This document shows positions 24,973-33,960 of a DNA stretch of 64,000 nucleotides, piece by piece. The DNA is taken from positions 1 through 64,000 of the forward strand of contig JAYTTF010000049.1 in NCBI GenBank assembly GCA_043745195.1, read 5' to 3'. Every line of letters starts with the position of its first letter. The stretch's first letter is position 1. The position numbers and the translations under genes were made by a program. Below the pieces are notes generated by a model that searched no databases, had not been told where the DNA came from, and saw nothing but the letters and a program-made list of their open reading frames with translations. The DNA is from JANXSF01 sp043745195 (GTDB lineage Bacteria > Acidobacteriota > Terriglobia > Bryobacterales > Bryobacteraceae).

Positions 24973-25546
24973 CGACCGGATAATGAGATGCCTTAGTCAT
25001 CTGGACGCTAATTTTTTTAGTTTATCATGCCTTCCAGGGATAAGCCTTGAAAAATTATGGAGTTAACGTTGTCTTTGAACTGTAACAATTCGTCAGAATT
25101 TAAAAGCCCGATCAGAAAAACGTAGTTAACGTTTATCCATCAACGAGTTGTGACGAACCGGCTCACCTTGACCCTAGTTGGAAACTATCGATTTGTTTAC
25201 ATATGTAAACAACAACTATCCCTCAACCCAGCTTTTCTCTTCCTTTTTCTTATGCTTAACGGATTTCCGCTTTTTTGGCTCAATTACTTTACTGGGAGGA
25301 GTGTTCCCCAAAACTGCTCTGGAAACTCGTTTTACAACGGTATCCTGATCAGCAGGAATGATGATCTCCATCGACGTTTTCTTCATTCAGCAAGATTCTC
25401 CATCTCCAGTGTAAGACCATTTGTCAAATGAGGGTGAGCGTGCCTGGGCATATCAATCCCAATACCGGACACTTCTGAGCTTTCTGAATTCTTTGCGCCA
25501 TAGAGAAAACTTATCGTTTACAATCACTTCAGGAGTGCTTTGTGTA
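24973..25546. other. Long upstream region between Fur gene and exporter operon
   Basis: No convincing gene is present; the open frame at 25150-25431 has no family features and poor codon pattern. Two copies of agttaacgtt lie near 25063 and 25124. A perfect 20-bp palindrome is at 25193-25212, and CTGATCAG is near 25347. Its length suggests that it holds the enhancer sites for the sigma-54 promoter at its right end. Confidence 0.55.
25193..25212. promoter_or_regulatory. Perfect 20-bp palindrome, probable regulator site
   Basis: TTGTTTACATATGTAAACAA equals its own reverse complement over all 20 bases. It lies about 340 bases upstream of the sigma-54 promoter. It could be the enhancer for the NtrC-type regulator of the operon, although that distance is longer than usual, or an operator for another dimeric protein. 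Confidence 0.6.
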
Positions 25547-25562
25547 TGGCACTCAGCTTGCC
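25547..25562 (+). promoter_or_regulatory. Sigma-54 (-24/-12) promoter
   Basis: TGGCACTCAGCTTGCC fits the consensus TGGCAC-N5-TTGC exactly, with GG and GC separated by the fixed distance. Transcription would start near 25573, leaving a leader of about 10 bases before the ATG at 25584. The operon ends with a sigma-54-dependent activator gene, which supports the call. Confidence 0.8.
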
Positions 25563-25583
25563 CTTACCAAAGAGAGTGTAGAA

Positions 25584-26840
25584 ATGGACAGACCACGAGA
25601 AGGCGCAGCCCGTAGCAGATTGATAAAAAGAGTTGTGATGGGAACCGTTTTGGCATCAGTCCTAGCCGCTGGAACCTGGGCCATTAACCGGCTGCCGCAA
25701 GCGGCGCAGTCGGTTGAATTCGCCACTGTTTGGCCAGGGAAGGTGGAACGCGGCCCCATGATTCGCCAAGTTCGCGGATTGGGTATCCTGGTGCCCGAAG
25801 AAGTATTGCTGATTCCAGCCAACACCGATGGCCGGGTTGAAAAAATAATTCTCCGTCCGGGCGCAACCGTGAAACCTGACACGATTTTACTCGTACTGAA
25901 TAATCAGGAACTGGAAAATGCTGCGTTTGCTGCTGAATGGCAAGTTAAGGAAGAAGAGGCTCGTATGAAGGATCTCCGTGTCCGTCTGGAAAGCCAACAT
26001 TTGGACCTTACTGCGTCAACGGCAAAGACCGGATCGGAGCTGAATCAGGCGAACCTTACCGCTGATCGCGATGCGGCGCTCACGAAATTAGGTTTAAAAG
26101 CGGACCTGGAATACAGGCTCACCAAAGCGAAAGCGGAAGAATTGGAAGGCCGGTCAGAAATCGAAAAGAAGCGGCTGTTGATCAACTTGGATTCGATCAA
26201 GGCACAATTATATGCAGAAGAAGTGAAGATTGAAAATCTGAAAGCTTCTTATGAGCTGAAGCGAAAGCAAGTGGACCAACTAAAGGTACGTGCCGGAGTG
26301 GCTGGAGTGCTGCAGCAACTGCCCGTGGAAGTAGGACAGCGCGTTACTCCCGGGGCATTGCTGGCTAAAGTAGCGCAACCCTGGAAACTGAAAGCGGAAT
26401 TGAAGATTGCCGAAACACAGGCCAAAGATATTCTCCCCGGACAAATCGCCTCCATCGACACGCGCAACGGTTTGATTGCTGGTATTGTTTCAAGAATCGA
26501 CCCCGCATCTGCAAACGGAACTGTTACTATCGACGTCAAACTGACGGAAGCATTGCCACAAGGCGCGCGTCCTGATTTAAGTGTGGATGGAACCATTGAT
26601 ATTGAAAGAATTCCTGAAACATTGTTTATGGGTCGGCCAGTGTTTGGTCAGACAAATACGACAGTGAAGATGTTCAAGTATGATCCAACCACAATGGAAG
26701 CAGTCCGGGTCCCAGTGAAGTTGGGACGAAGTTCAGTAACGTCCATCGAAATTCTGGAAGGGCTGAAGTTAGGCGACAACGTAATTTTGTCCGACATGTC
26801 GCAGTACGATAATCAAGACCGGTTGAAGTTGAAAAAGTAG
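25584..26840 (+). CDS. Membrane-fusion (HlyD/MacA-like) exporter subunit
   Basis: This 418-residue protein has one N-terminal membrane segment (RVVMGTVLASVLAAGTWAI). The beta-barrel and lipoyl half-motif LLIPANTDGRVEKIILRPGATVKPDTILLVLNN follows, then a long helical hairpin (about 115-235) and the second lipoyl half VRAGVAGVLQQLPVEVGQRVTPGALLAKV. It would bridge an inner-membrane ABC permease to an outer-membrane channel. ATG 25584 follows the sigma-54 promoter directly. Two ATPase genes follow, but no permease or TolC gene is nearby. Confidence 0.9.
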   Translation: MDRPREGAARSRLIKRVVMGTVLASVLAAGTWAINRLPQAAQSVEFATVWPGKVERGPMIRQVRGLGILVPEEVLLIPANTDGRVEKIILRPGATVKPDTILLVLNNQELENAAFAAEWQVKEEEARMKDLRVRLESQHLDLTASTAKTGSELNQANLTADRDAALTKLGLKADLEYRLTKAKAEELEGRSEIEKKRLLINLDSIKAQLYAEEVKIENLKASYELKRKQVDQLKVRAGVAGVLQQLPVEVGQRVTPGALLAKVAQPWKLKAELKIAETQAKDILPGQIASIDTRNGLIAGIVSRIDPASANGTVTIDVKLTEALPQGARPDLSVDGTIDIERIPETLFMGRPVFGQTNTTVKMFKYDPTTMEAVRVPVKLGRSSVTSIEILEGLKLGDNVILSDMSQYDNQDRLKLKK

Positions 26841-26872
26841 TCTATTCAAGTTGAAGAGGAAGGAAATTGGAA

Positions 26873-27583
26873 ATGAGCACTGCCGCACAACCCCTGCTGA
26901 CAATGGAAGGCGTAACTAAAGTTTTTTTGACGGACGAAGTGGAAACCCACGCATTGGCGGGGATTCACATGAACATAGGCAAAGGTGAGTACGTTTCGAT
27001 TTCCGGTCCATCCGGTTGCGGCAAGTCTACCTTGCTGGCGATTTTGGGACTGCTCGATTCCCCCAGTGGCGGCAGTTACGTCTTGAATGGCAAACCCGTT
27101 GAGTCGTTAAAAATGAGCGACCGCGCCAGAATTCGGAATCGCGAAATCGGCTTCATATTTCAGGCGTTCAACCTGATCGGCGATTTGACGGTTTACGAAA
27201 ACGTGGAACTCCCGCTGACGTATCGCGGCATGGCTGGTGCTGAGCGAAAGAAGCGCGTGCAGGAAGCGTTGGAACGTGTCGGCATGTCGCATCGCGTGAA
27301 GCATTACCCATCACAACTATCGGGCGGTCAACAGCAGCGTGTAGCAGTGGCTCGTGCATTGGGTGGCGACCCGGCGATTCTGCTAGCCGACGAACCAACC
27401 GGAAACTTGGATTCAGCCAATGGCGAACAAGTAATGGATCTGTTGCGCGAACTGCATCGCGGAGGCGCAACCATTTGCATGGTGACGCACGATCCACGTT
27501 ACGCAAGGTATGCAGACCGCACTATTCGCTTGTTTGACGGGCGGATTGTGGAAGACAAGGAAGTCTCCCAGAGCGCTAGTTAA
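26873..27583 (+). CDS. ABC transporter ATP-binding protein, LolD/MacB type
   Basis: This 236-residue ATPase has Walker A GPSGCGKST, the Q-loop IFQAFNLIGDLTVYENVELPLTY, signature LSGGQQQRVAVARAL, Walker B AILLADEPTGNLDS and the switch His in MVTHDPRYA. The TxxxNxxLPLTY spacing is that of LolD/MacB-type ATPases, which drive FtsX-like permeases. The ATG at 26873 follows a strong purine-rich ribosome site. It ends immediately before the second ATPase. Confidence 0.93.
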   Translation: MSTAAQPLLTMEGVTKVFLTDEVETHALAGIHMNIGKGEYVSISGPSGCGKSTLLAILGLLDSPSGGSYVLNGKPVESLKMSDRARIRNREIGFIFQAFNLIGDLTVYENVELPLTYRGMAGAERKKRVQEALERVGMSHRVKHYPSQLSGGQQQRVAVARALGGDPAILLADEPTGNLDSANGEQVMDLLRELHRGGATICMVTHDPRYARYADRTIRLFDGRIVEDKEVSQSAS

Positions 27584-28249
27584 ATGATCCGTCTGCGAAG
27601 TGTAGAAAAATATTTCGAACAGGGTCCGTCACGGTCCTATGTTCTGCGTCGCGTCGATTTAGACATTGCCGAAGGTGAGTTCGTATCTATCATGGGGCCG
27701 TCTGGGGCAGGCAAGTCCACACTTCTGCACATCATTGGAATGCATGATATGTCCTGGACTGGCGAATATCATTTTTACGAACATGCCATCCACAAACTAA
27801 GCAGGAAAGACCGTTCCGAAGTGTATAAGAAATACTTCGGCTTCGTGTTCCAAAGCTATCATCTTCTTGATTCCCTCACCGTTTATGAAAACCTGGACGT
27901 CCCCTTGGGGTACCGTAATATTCGCAAGCAGGAACGTGATGCTATGGTGTGCGATGTGCTCGACAAATTCAATATTGTTGGCAAAAAAGACCTTTTCCCC
28001 AATCAACTCTCTGGTGGGCAGCAACAACTGGTTGGCATTGCCCGTGCCGTGATCGCCCACCCCAAAGTGATTCTTGCCGATGAGCCCACGGGCAATCTGC
28101 ATACTTCGCAAGGGGACGAGATAATGGAATTATTCAAAAAGCTGAATGAACAGGGCACCACTATTATTCAGGTGACGCATTCCGAACGAAACGCGTCTTA
28201 TGGAAATCGGGTGATTGAAATTCGAGATGGTTGGATTGAAGGAAAGTAA
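27584..28249 (+). CDS. Second ABC transporter ATP-binding protein
   Basis: This 221-residue ATPase has Walker A GPSGAGKST, the Q-loop VFQSYHLLDSLTVYENLDVPLGY, signature LSGGQQQLVGIARAV, Walker B VILADEPTGNL and switch His in QVTHSERNA. The signature has QQLVG in place of QQRVA. Its ATG follows the stop of the first ATPase with no gap. The two could form a heterodimer, or each could serve a separate permease encoded elsewhere. Confidence 0.92.
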   Translation: MIRLRSVEKYFEQGPSRSYVLRRVDLDIAEGEFVSIMGPSGAGKSTLLHIIGMHDMSWTGEYHFYEHAIHKLSRKDRSEVYKKYFGFVFQSYHLLDSLTVYENLDVPLGYRNIRKQERDAMVCDVLDKFNIVGKKDLFPNQLSGGQQQLVGIARAVIAHPKVILADEPTGNLHTSQGDEIMELFKKLNEQGTTIIQVTHSERNASYGNRVIEIRDGWIEGK

Positions 28250-28259
28250 AAAACACATC

Positions 28260-29993
28260 ATGCGTGGAATTGGCTTGATATTACTGGCAGTCTGCTCACT
28301 GAACGGAGCAGAAAAAGCCTGGGTGACGCTGAGTAACGAAAACGCAAAGCTGCTGCTGGAACTGGAGGCTAAGTTTTCTCCCGAAGGAGCTTCCCGCACA
28401 GGCATTGATGGCCTGGAAGAACAAGTCAGCCGCATTGGAACCGCCGTTCGTCTGGAAAGCCAAGCTGCGGAGCGGAAAGCCTTGGCAGAATTGGAACGCC
28501 GTTTAGTGAAGGAAAAAGATGCGCGCGTGAAACAGGATCTGGAAATTATGATCCAAGCAACCAAGGATGGGTTGAAGGCCCAGGAGGTCACTGAAAAGCT
28601 GATGCTTCCTTACCCTCGTGTCTCACGGATAATCTTTGGAGGCTTGCGCGGATTGCTGGATGATCAGGTACCAGCAAAATTGCGGACTGCGGCAATGGTT
28701 CGTTTGAAGAAGTATGCAGGGCTTGAAAAAGGATTCACTCCGTTAACCGATCAGGCTCGTAAGCTGGTTATGGAAAGGCTTGCTGATAAAAAATTGCTAG
28801 GCCCATTTCGCAGTGATGTGGAGCAGGATTTAGCAAACAGCGAATCCTATTTGAAAGGCATCGGTGATCTTTTTGAAAAGTACCGGCTGGATGGATATCA
28901 GGTTTCCCTGGCAGAAGTGAAAAAGCAGGTTGCTGCGTACGATGAATTCATCCGCAAGGAAGTGCTGCCTAGAAGCCGCGAAGATTATCGGCTTCCTCCT
29001 GAACTTTATCGGATTGCGCTCGATTCCTATGGCGTGGATATCCCTGCCGATCAATTAGCCACAAAAGCTCGTGCAGCGTTTACCGATCTGCAAAAGCAGA
29101 TGAACGAAGTGGCGGCACGAGTGGCTAAACAGCGCGGATGGACGGCCACTGATTACCGCGCTGTGATTCGCGAATTGAAGAAAGATCAGATTACAGGTGA
29201 TGCCATTTTGCCCCACTATCAACAGCGGTTGAAGCAGGTGGAGGAAATAGTCAGGCGCGAAAACATTGTTACTTTGCCAACGCGCGATGCCCGGATTCGT
29301 TTAGCTAGTCCCGCAGAAGCCGCCGCCTCGCCTGCCCCGAACATGCGGCCTCCACGGATGATTGGAAATACCGGAGAGATGGGGGAATTCGTTCTGCCGT
29401 TGGTTGTTCCCACCAAAGATGGCAAGGGGCTGGTCTCCGACGATTTCACTTATGGCGCAATTTCCTGGGCGCTCACTGTGCACGAACTGCGTCCCGGCCA
29501 CGAAATGCAATTCGCAAAGATGATTGAAAATGGTGTGTCCACTGCGCGCGCCGTGTTCGCATTCAATTCAGCCAATGTGGAAGGTTGGGGCTTGTATACC
29601 GAAGCCGTCATGCTGCCTTATCTTCCCGATGAAGGCAAGCTTTGTTCTCTGCTGATGCGCCTGATGCGCGCTGCCCGCGCTTATCTTGATCCTGAATTGC
29701 AAATGGGCAAGGTCACTTATGAAGAGGCCCGCCGCGTACTTCAAGAAGATTGCGTGCTATCGGAAGCGATGACCAAGCAGGAACTGGATCGCTACACATT
29801 CCGCTCCCCCGGACAAGCCACTGCCTACTATTACGGTTACTATCGGCTGATGGAAATTCGCACTGAGCTGGAAAAGAAGATGGGCTCCAAATTCGACGTG
29901 AAGCGCTTTCACGATTTTATTCTGGAGCAGGGCTTGTTGCCCCCTGGCTTACTGCGGCAGGCTTTGCTCGCCGAGTTCGACCCGAAAAAATGA
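28260..29993 (+). CDS. Secreted DUF885 metallopeptidase-like protein
   Basis: This 577-residue protein has a signal peptide (RGIGLILLAVCSLNGAE). The DUF885 zinc motif is HELRPGHEMQ (HExxxGH type), with the downstream GWGLYTEAVMLPYL providing a further ligand and YRLMEIRTELEKK near the end. DUF885 proteins are relatives of carboxypeptidase Taq and thermolysin-like peptidases. It lies inside the sigma-54 operon between the ATPases and the two-component genes, so it may process or degrade the exported peptide. The ATG at 28260 gives the signal peptide; its last four bases overlap the regulator gene. Confidence 0.85.
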   Translation: MRGIGLILLAVCSLNGAEKAWVTLSNENAKLLLELEAKFSPEGASRTGIDGLEEQVSRIGTAVRLESQAAERKALAELERRLVKEKDARVKQDLEIMIQATKDGLKAQEVTEKLMLPYPRVSRIIFGGLRGLLDDQVPAKLRTAAMVRLKKYAGLEKGFTPLTDQARKLVMERLADKKLLGPFRSDVEQDLANSESYLKGIGDLFEKYRLDGYQVSLAEVKKQVAAYDEFIRKEVLPRSREDYRLPPELYRIALDSYGVDIPADQLATKARAAFTDLQKQMNEVAARVAKQRGWTATDYRAVIRELKKDQITGDAILPHYQQRLKQVEEIVRRENIVTLPTRDARIRLASPAEAAASPAPNMRPPRMIGNTGEMGEFVLPLVVPTKDGKGLVSDDFTYGAISWALTVHELRPGHEMQFAKMIENGVSTARAVFAFNSANVEGWGLYTEAVMLPYLPDEGKLCSLLMRLMRAARAYLDPELQMGKVTYEEARRVLQEDCVLSEAMTKQELDRYTFRSPGQATAYYYGYYRLMEIRTELEKKMGSKFDVKRFHDFILEQGLLPPGLLRQALLAEFDPKK

Positions 29994-31351
29994 ATCGCAA
30001 CAACGCGAGCCGCATTCTTATCGCCGACGATCAACCGGACGTCCTGGAAGCATTGCGCCTCCTGTTGAAGGCCGAAGGATTTCAGATTGACTCCGTAACC
30101 TCGCCGCAGGAATTAGTTCCCGCCCTGGAACGCAAAGAATACGACGTGTTGTTGATGGACTTGAACTACACGCGGGACACCACCTCCGGGAAGGAAGGTT
30201 TAGATCTACTGGCTGCCATTCAGGAAGTGGACCCCATGTTGCCTGTAGTTGTAATGACTGCCTGGGGCAGCGTGGAATTGGCAGTAGAAGCCATGCGGCG
30301 CGGTGCTAGAGACTTCATTCAGAAGCCTTGGGACAACGCACGCTTAGTGGCCATTGTGCGCACGCAGGAACAACTGAGCACTTTGTTACGTCGTGGGCGA
30401 AGGCTTGAGGCAGAGAATCAACTTCTGCGCGCCGAGGGCCGTCCAGTGATGATCGCCGAAGCACTATCCATGCAACCAGTGCTGGAATTGTTGGCCCGGG
30501 TTGGTCCCTCCGATGCTAATGTGCTGATCACCGGCGAACCGGGAACAGGCAAGGAAGTGATTGCCCGAACCTTGCACATGCTCTCCAACCGCGCACAGAA
30601 ACCGATGATCACAGTGAATGCCGGCGGCCTTGCCGAAGGGGTGTTTGAAAGTGAGTTGTTCGGCCACGTGAAGGGCGCTTATACAGACGCTAAGATCGAT
30701 CGCGTAGGGCGTTTTGAACTGGCCCATGATGGCACATTGTTTCTGGACGAGATTGCCAATGTTCCTTTCAACCTGCAATCAAAGTTGCTGCGAGTACTGG
30801 AAACAGGGGAGATGGAACGTGTTGGGTCGTCGAAAACGCAGCGGGTTGATGTACGTGTGATTTCCGCAACTAACGCGAACCTGCATCAGGAAGCTGCTGA
30901 AAATCGCTTCCGGCAGGATCTTTTGTTTCGCTTAAATACGATTGAAATTCATTTGCCTCCGCTGCGTGAGCGTCGCGAAGATATCCCATTGCTGGCCGCT
31001 CATTTTCTGAGGGCGCACTCCGCAAGGTATCGAAAGCAAGTGGTTGGTTTCGACACTGCCGCAACAAAACAGATGCAGGAAAATCCCTGGCGAGGCAACG
31101 TGCGTGAATTGAATCACGTGGTGGAACGGGCAGTGCTAATGTCTACCGACAACATGATTCATGTGCAGGATCTGGCCATTCGCCAGACCCAACCAACCGG
31201 CAAGCTTGAAGAAATGAGCCTTGAAGAAGTGGAAAGTTTCCTAATTAAAAAGGCTGTTCAAAAGCACAATGGCAACGTCAGTCATGCCGCCAAAGCGCTG
31301 GGACTTAGCCGCAGCGCGCTTTACAGAAGGCTGGAGCGTTACCACTTGTGA
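29990..31351 (+). CDS. NtrC-family sigma-54-dependent response regulator
   Basis: This 453-residue protein has a receiver domain (1-125, phosphorylation Asp in VLLMDLNYT) and an AAA+ domain. Walker A is GEPGTGKEV, the sigma-54 contact loop is GAYTDA (a variant of GAFTGA), and Walker B is GTLFLDEIAN. A Fis-type helix-turn-helix (NVSHAAKALGLSRSALYRRLERY) ends it. It activates sigma-54 promoters after phosphorylation by the partner kinase, and the obvious target is 25547-25562. It overlaps its neighbours by ATGA and GTGA. Confidence 0.95.
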   Translation: MNRNNASRILIADDQPDVLEALRLLLKAEGFQIDSVTSPQELVPALERKEYDVLLMDLNYTRDTTSGKEGLDLLAAIQEVDPMLPVVVMTAWGSVELAVEAMRRGARDFIQKPWDNARLVAIVRTQEQLSTLLRRGRRLEAENQLLRAEGRPVMIAEALSMQPVLELLARVGPSDANVLITGEPGTGKEVIARTLHMLSNRAQKPMITVNAGGLAEGVFESELFGHVKGAYTDAKIDRVGRFELAHDGTLFLDEIANVPFNLQSKLLRVLETGEMERVGSSKTQRVDVRVISATNANLHQEAAENRFRQDLLFRLNTIEIHLPPLRERREDIPLLAAHFLRAHSARYRKQVVGFDTAATKQMQENPWRGNVRELNHVVERAVLMSTDNMIHVQDLAIRQTQPTGKLEEMSLEEVESFLIKKAVQKHNGNVSHAAKALGLSRSALYRRLERYHL

Positions 31352-32676
31352 CCAGAATCGGGCATGAGCTTCGGGTGCTCCTGTTGGCTCTGCTTGCCGG
31401 TCTTCCAGGGTCTGCCACTGCAATGTATCTGCTGTGGACTGGTGGATTTTCCTCACAGGTTTTCTGGTCCATTGCGCTGTTGATTATCGGCATCTGGCTG
31501 GGTGCGGCCTACTCGCTGCGCGAAAACGTTGCTGGTCCATTGCGCACGGTGGCCAATTTGCTGGAAGCCATGCGCGAAGGAGATTTTTCCATTCGCGCCC
31601 GCACCGTGATTGGTACCGATGCACTTTCCGAAGCCATGCAGCAGGTGAATGCAATCGGCGAAACACTGCACGCCCAACGCCTGGGTGCTTTGGAAGCAAC
31701 AGCACTGCTTCGCAAGGTAATGGAGGAAATCGACGTTGGAATATTTGCATTCGATGAAGTGAACCGTTTACAACTAGTGAATAGAGCCGGTGCTCGATTG
31801 CTTGCGCAACCCACCGAACGCTTGTTGCAGCGCGATGCCGAAGCCCTGGGACTTTCCGATTGCCTGACGGGTGATTTTTCGCAGACCATACAACGAACTT
31901 TCCCCAGCGGCGCTGGACGTTGGGGCATCAGCCGGTCCAGTTTTAGGGAAGGCGGCAAGCCACATCAGATGTTGGTGATTACGGATCTAACCCGTGCCCT
32001 TCGAGAGGAAGAACTATTAGCCTGGCAACGGCTGGTCCGTGTGTTGGGCCATGAATTGAACAACTCTCTTACGCCCATCAAATCGATTGCTGGAAGCTTG
32101 GAGACTATAGTCAAGCGCGAGCCGCTTCCGGAGGATTGGCGCGATGATATGGCGCGTGGCCTCTCGGTAATCGCCAGCAGGTCCGAAGCGCTTAGCCGCT
32201 TCACTGGCGCTTATGCAAAGCTCGCCGGATTGCCAAGACCAGTGTTGGCAGCCGTCAGCGTTGGCGCTTGGGTGGAGCGAACCGTGCGCCTGGAAACACG
32301 GCTCCGGGTTTCAGTGGAAAATGGGCCACCCGTTATTCTCCAAGCCGATGGAGATCAGTTGGATCAACTATTGATCAACCTGCTTCGCAACGCCGCTGAT
32401 GCATCGCTTGAAACGGGCAGCAGCAAGGTTTTCGTAAGCTGGAAAAAGCTTGGAACAAAGTTGGAATTACTGGTGAAGGATGAAGGGCTGGGACTTTCCG
32501 GATCGGCAAATCTGTTCGTGCCATTCTTCACTACCAAGCCCAGTGGGTCAGGAATTGGCTTGGTGCTCAGCCGTCAAATTGCAGAAGCGCATGGCGGGCA
32601 ATTGACACTGCAGAACAGACCGGACAGCTCCGGTTGCGTCGCGCGGTTGGAACTGCCGCTGAATTCCGGGACGTGA
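31348..32676 (+). CDS. NtrY-like sensor histidine kinase
   Basis: This 442-residue protein starts at GTG, has two membrane segments (about 10-30 and 36-55) and a HAMP-like stretch (NVAGPLRTVANLLEAMREGDFSIRAR). A PAS-like region precedes the kinase core: H-box LGHELNNSLTPIKSIAG, N-box LLINLLRNAADAS and G-box PSGSGIGLVLSRQ. The short periplasmic loop suggests it senses a membrane or cytoplasmic signal. It ends the sigma-54 operon. Confidence 0.93.
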   Translation: MTRIGHELRVLLLALLAGLPGSATAMYLLWTGGFSSQVFWSIALLIIGIWLGAAYSLRENVAGPLRTVANLLEAMREGDFSIRARTVIGTDALSEAMQQVNAIGETLHAQRLGALEATALLRKVMEEIDVGIFAFDEVNRLQLVNRAGARLLAQPTERLLQRDAEALGLSDCLTGDFSQTIQRTFPSGAGRWGISRSSFREGGKPHQMLVITDLTRALREEELLAWQRLVRVLGHELNNSLTPIKSIAGSLETIVKREPLPEDWRDDMARGLSVIASRSEALSRFTGAYAKLAGLPRPVLAAVSVGAWVERTVRLETRLRVSVENGPPVILQADGDQLDQLLINLLRNAADASLETGSSKVFVSWKKLGTKLELLVKDEGLGLSGSANLFVPFFTTKPSGSGIGLVLSRQIAEAHGGQLTLQNRPDSSGCVARLELPLNSGT

Positions 32677-32678
32677 AT

Positions 32679-33956
32679 TCACTTTGGACGAATGAAACTA
32701 TCCACCGGACGATTGCCTGAATTGGGTCCCTGCTTTTTGTAATCAGTTCCCGCGCGTCCATTCCAATCCCACGCCACCGCGCCGCCTTGTACTGTCAACT
32801 CACAACCCAGTCGTTTGGTTGCAGACAGCCGTCCACCAAATCCATCGACATATCCAAAGGTGCCTTCATCGATTCGAAGCACCGCAATATCGGCAGGTGC
32901 ACCCACACTGAGTTGACCCTGCTCTGGACGCTTAATTTCATTGGCAGGATTCCAAGTGGACGCCTTGATCACTTCCACAAGAGGCATTCCCATGGCCAGA
33001 AATTTTGACATCGTGTTCACCATGTCAATCATTCCCGCGTTCATGCTGCCAGTGTGTAAATCGGTGGATATAGAATCCGGGTAAAAGCCTTGTTCCACAG
33101 CAGGAACAGCATTGCGAAATACGAAACTACCGCCTCCGTGCCCGACGTCGAATTTCACGCCGCGTTGCCGTGCTTGACGGAGATAGTTGTAGAGCTTGCC
33201 CTGCTCATCCACAATGGGCACAGGGCCGCGGAAGCAGTGCGTGCTGATGTCACCGGGGCGCAGTCGCTTGCCGACCAGTTCGGTATAAGGGCGCTCCGGC
33301 AGAAAAAACCCGAAATCCACCATCACTGGAATATTGGCTTTATTCCCAGCCTCAAGAGCCTTGTCAACGCTCATCCAATCGGGCCGCTGATAATGGGCCG
33401 TCTTCACTCCAACAACAATATCCTTGTGCTTCAAAGCCAGACGCGCAACAGCTTCCGCATCGAAATCCATTTGTTCCGCCGCATCGGTCATCATGCCCAG
33501 CCCGGCAATGTTGATCATCGCAAGAACCCTGATTTTGGCGCGATCTATCACGGTATGCCGAAACGCTTCAAAGTTTCTCCAGCCGGAACTTCCCGCATCC
33601 ACCATGGTTGTGGTGCAGGATTTCGGACCGAAGGCATCGGGCGCAATACTGTTGTCACCGGCCCAGGCATCGGCTTGGCCAGTGGTGTGGAACATGTGTG
33701 CGTGGATGTCCACCAGGCCTGGAGCAACCACAAGGCCAGTAACATCCACCACCTTTCTTGCTTGGGCAGCGTTGATGGATGCGGCAATTGCAGCTATGCG
33801 TCCATTGTTTACTGCAACGTCACGAATTGCATCAATCCCATTCTTGGGATCAATCAGGCGGCCGCCCTTCAGCACTATGTCGTACTGTTGAGCATTCGCG
33901 GTAAGCGTAAAAAGCAAGAGGGCCGCCGAAGCAGCCCTCCATTGGTTAGTTGCCAT
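32679..33956 (-). CDS. Secreted amidohydrolase/deacetylase family metallohydrolase
   Basis: This 425-residue protein has a signal peptide (SAALLLFTLTANAQ). The barrel begins with YDIVLKGGRLIDPKNGIDAIRDVAV. Metal ligands are HAH in VDIHAHMF, the probable carbamate Lys in GVKTAHY, His in FDVGHGGGSF and Asp in SISTDLHTG. It groups with the deacetylase-like branch (EF_0837 type) of the amidohydrolases. It starts five bases after the end of the TonB receptor gene, so it may act on a substrate delivered by that receptor. Substrate unknown. Confidence 0.87.
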   Translation of the reverse strand: MATNQWRAASAALLLFTLTANAQQYDIVLKGGRLIDPKNGIDAIRDVAVNNGRIAAIAASINAAQARKVVDVTGLVVAPGLVDIHAHMFHTTGQADAWAGDNSIAPDAFGPKSCTTTMVDAGSSGWRNFEAFRHTVIDRAKIRVLAMINIAGLGMMTDAAEQMDFDAEAVARLALKHKDIVVGVKTAHYQRPDWMSVDKALEAGNKANIPVMVDFGFFLPERPYTELVGKRLRPGDISTHCFRGPVPIVDEQGKLYNYLRQARQRGVKFDVGHGGGSFVFRNAVPAVEQGFYPDSISTDLHTGSMNAGMIDMVNTMSKFLAMGMPLVEVIKASTWNPANEIKRPEQGQLSVGAPADIAVLRIDEGTFGYVDGFGGRLSATKRLGCELTVQGGAVAWDWNGRAGTDYKKQGPNSGNRPVDSFIRPK

Positions 33957-33960
33957 GTTC

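Noticed and set aside
25150..25431. Possible 93-residue gene upstream of the exporter operon
   Set aside because: There is no ribosome site, no family pattern and an unusual composition; it overlaps a probable regulatory region.
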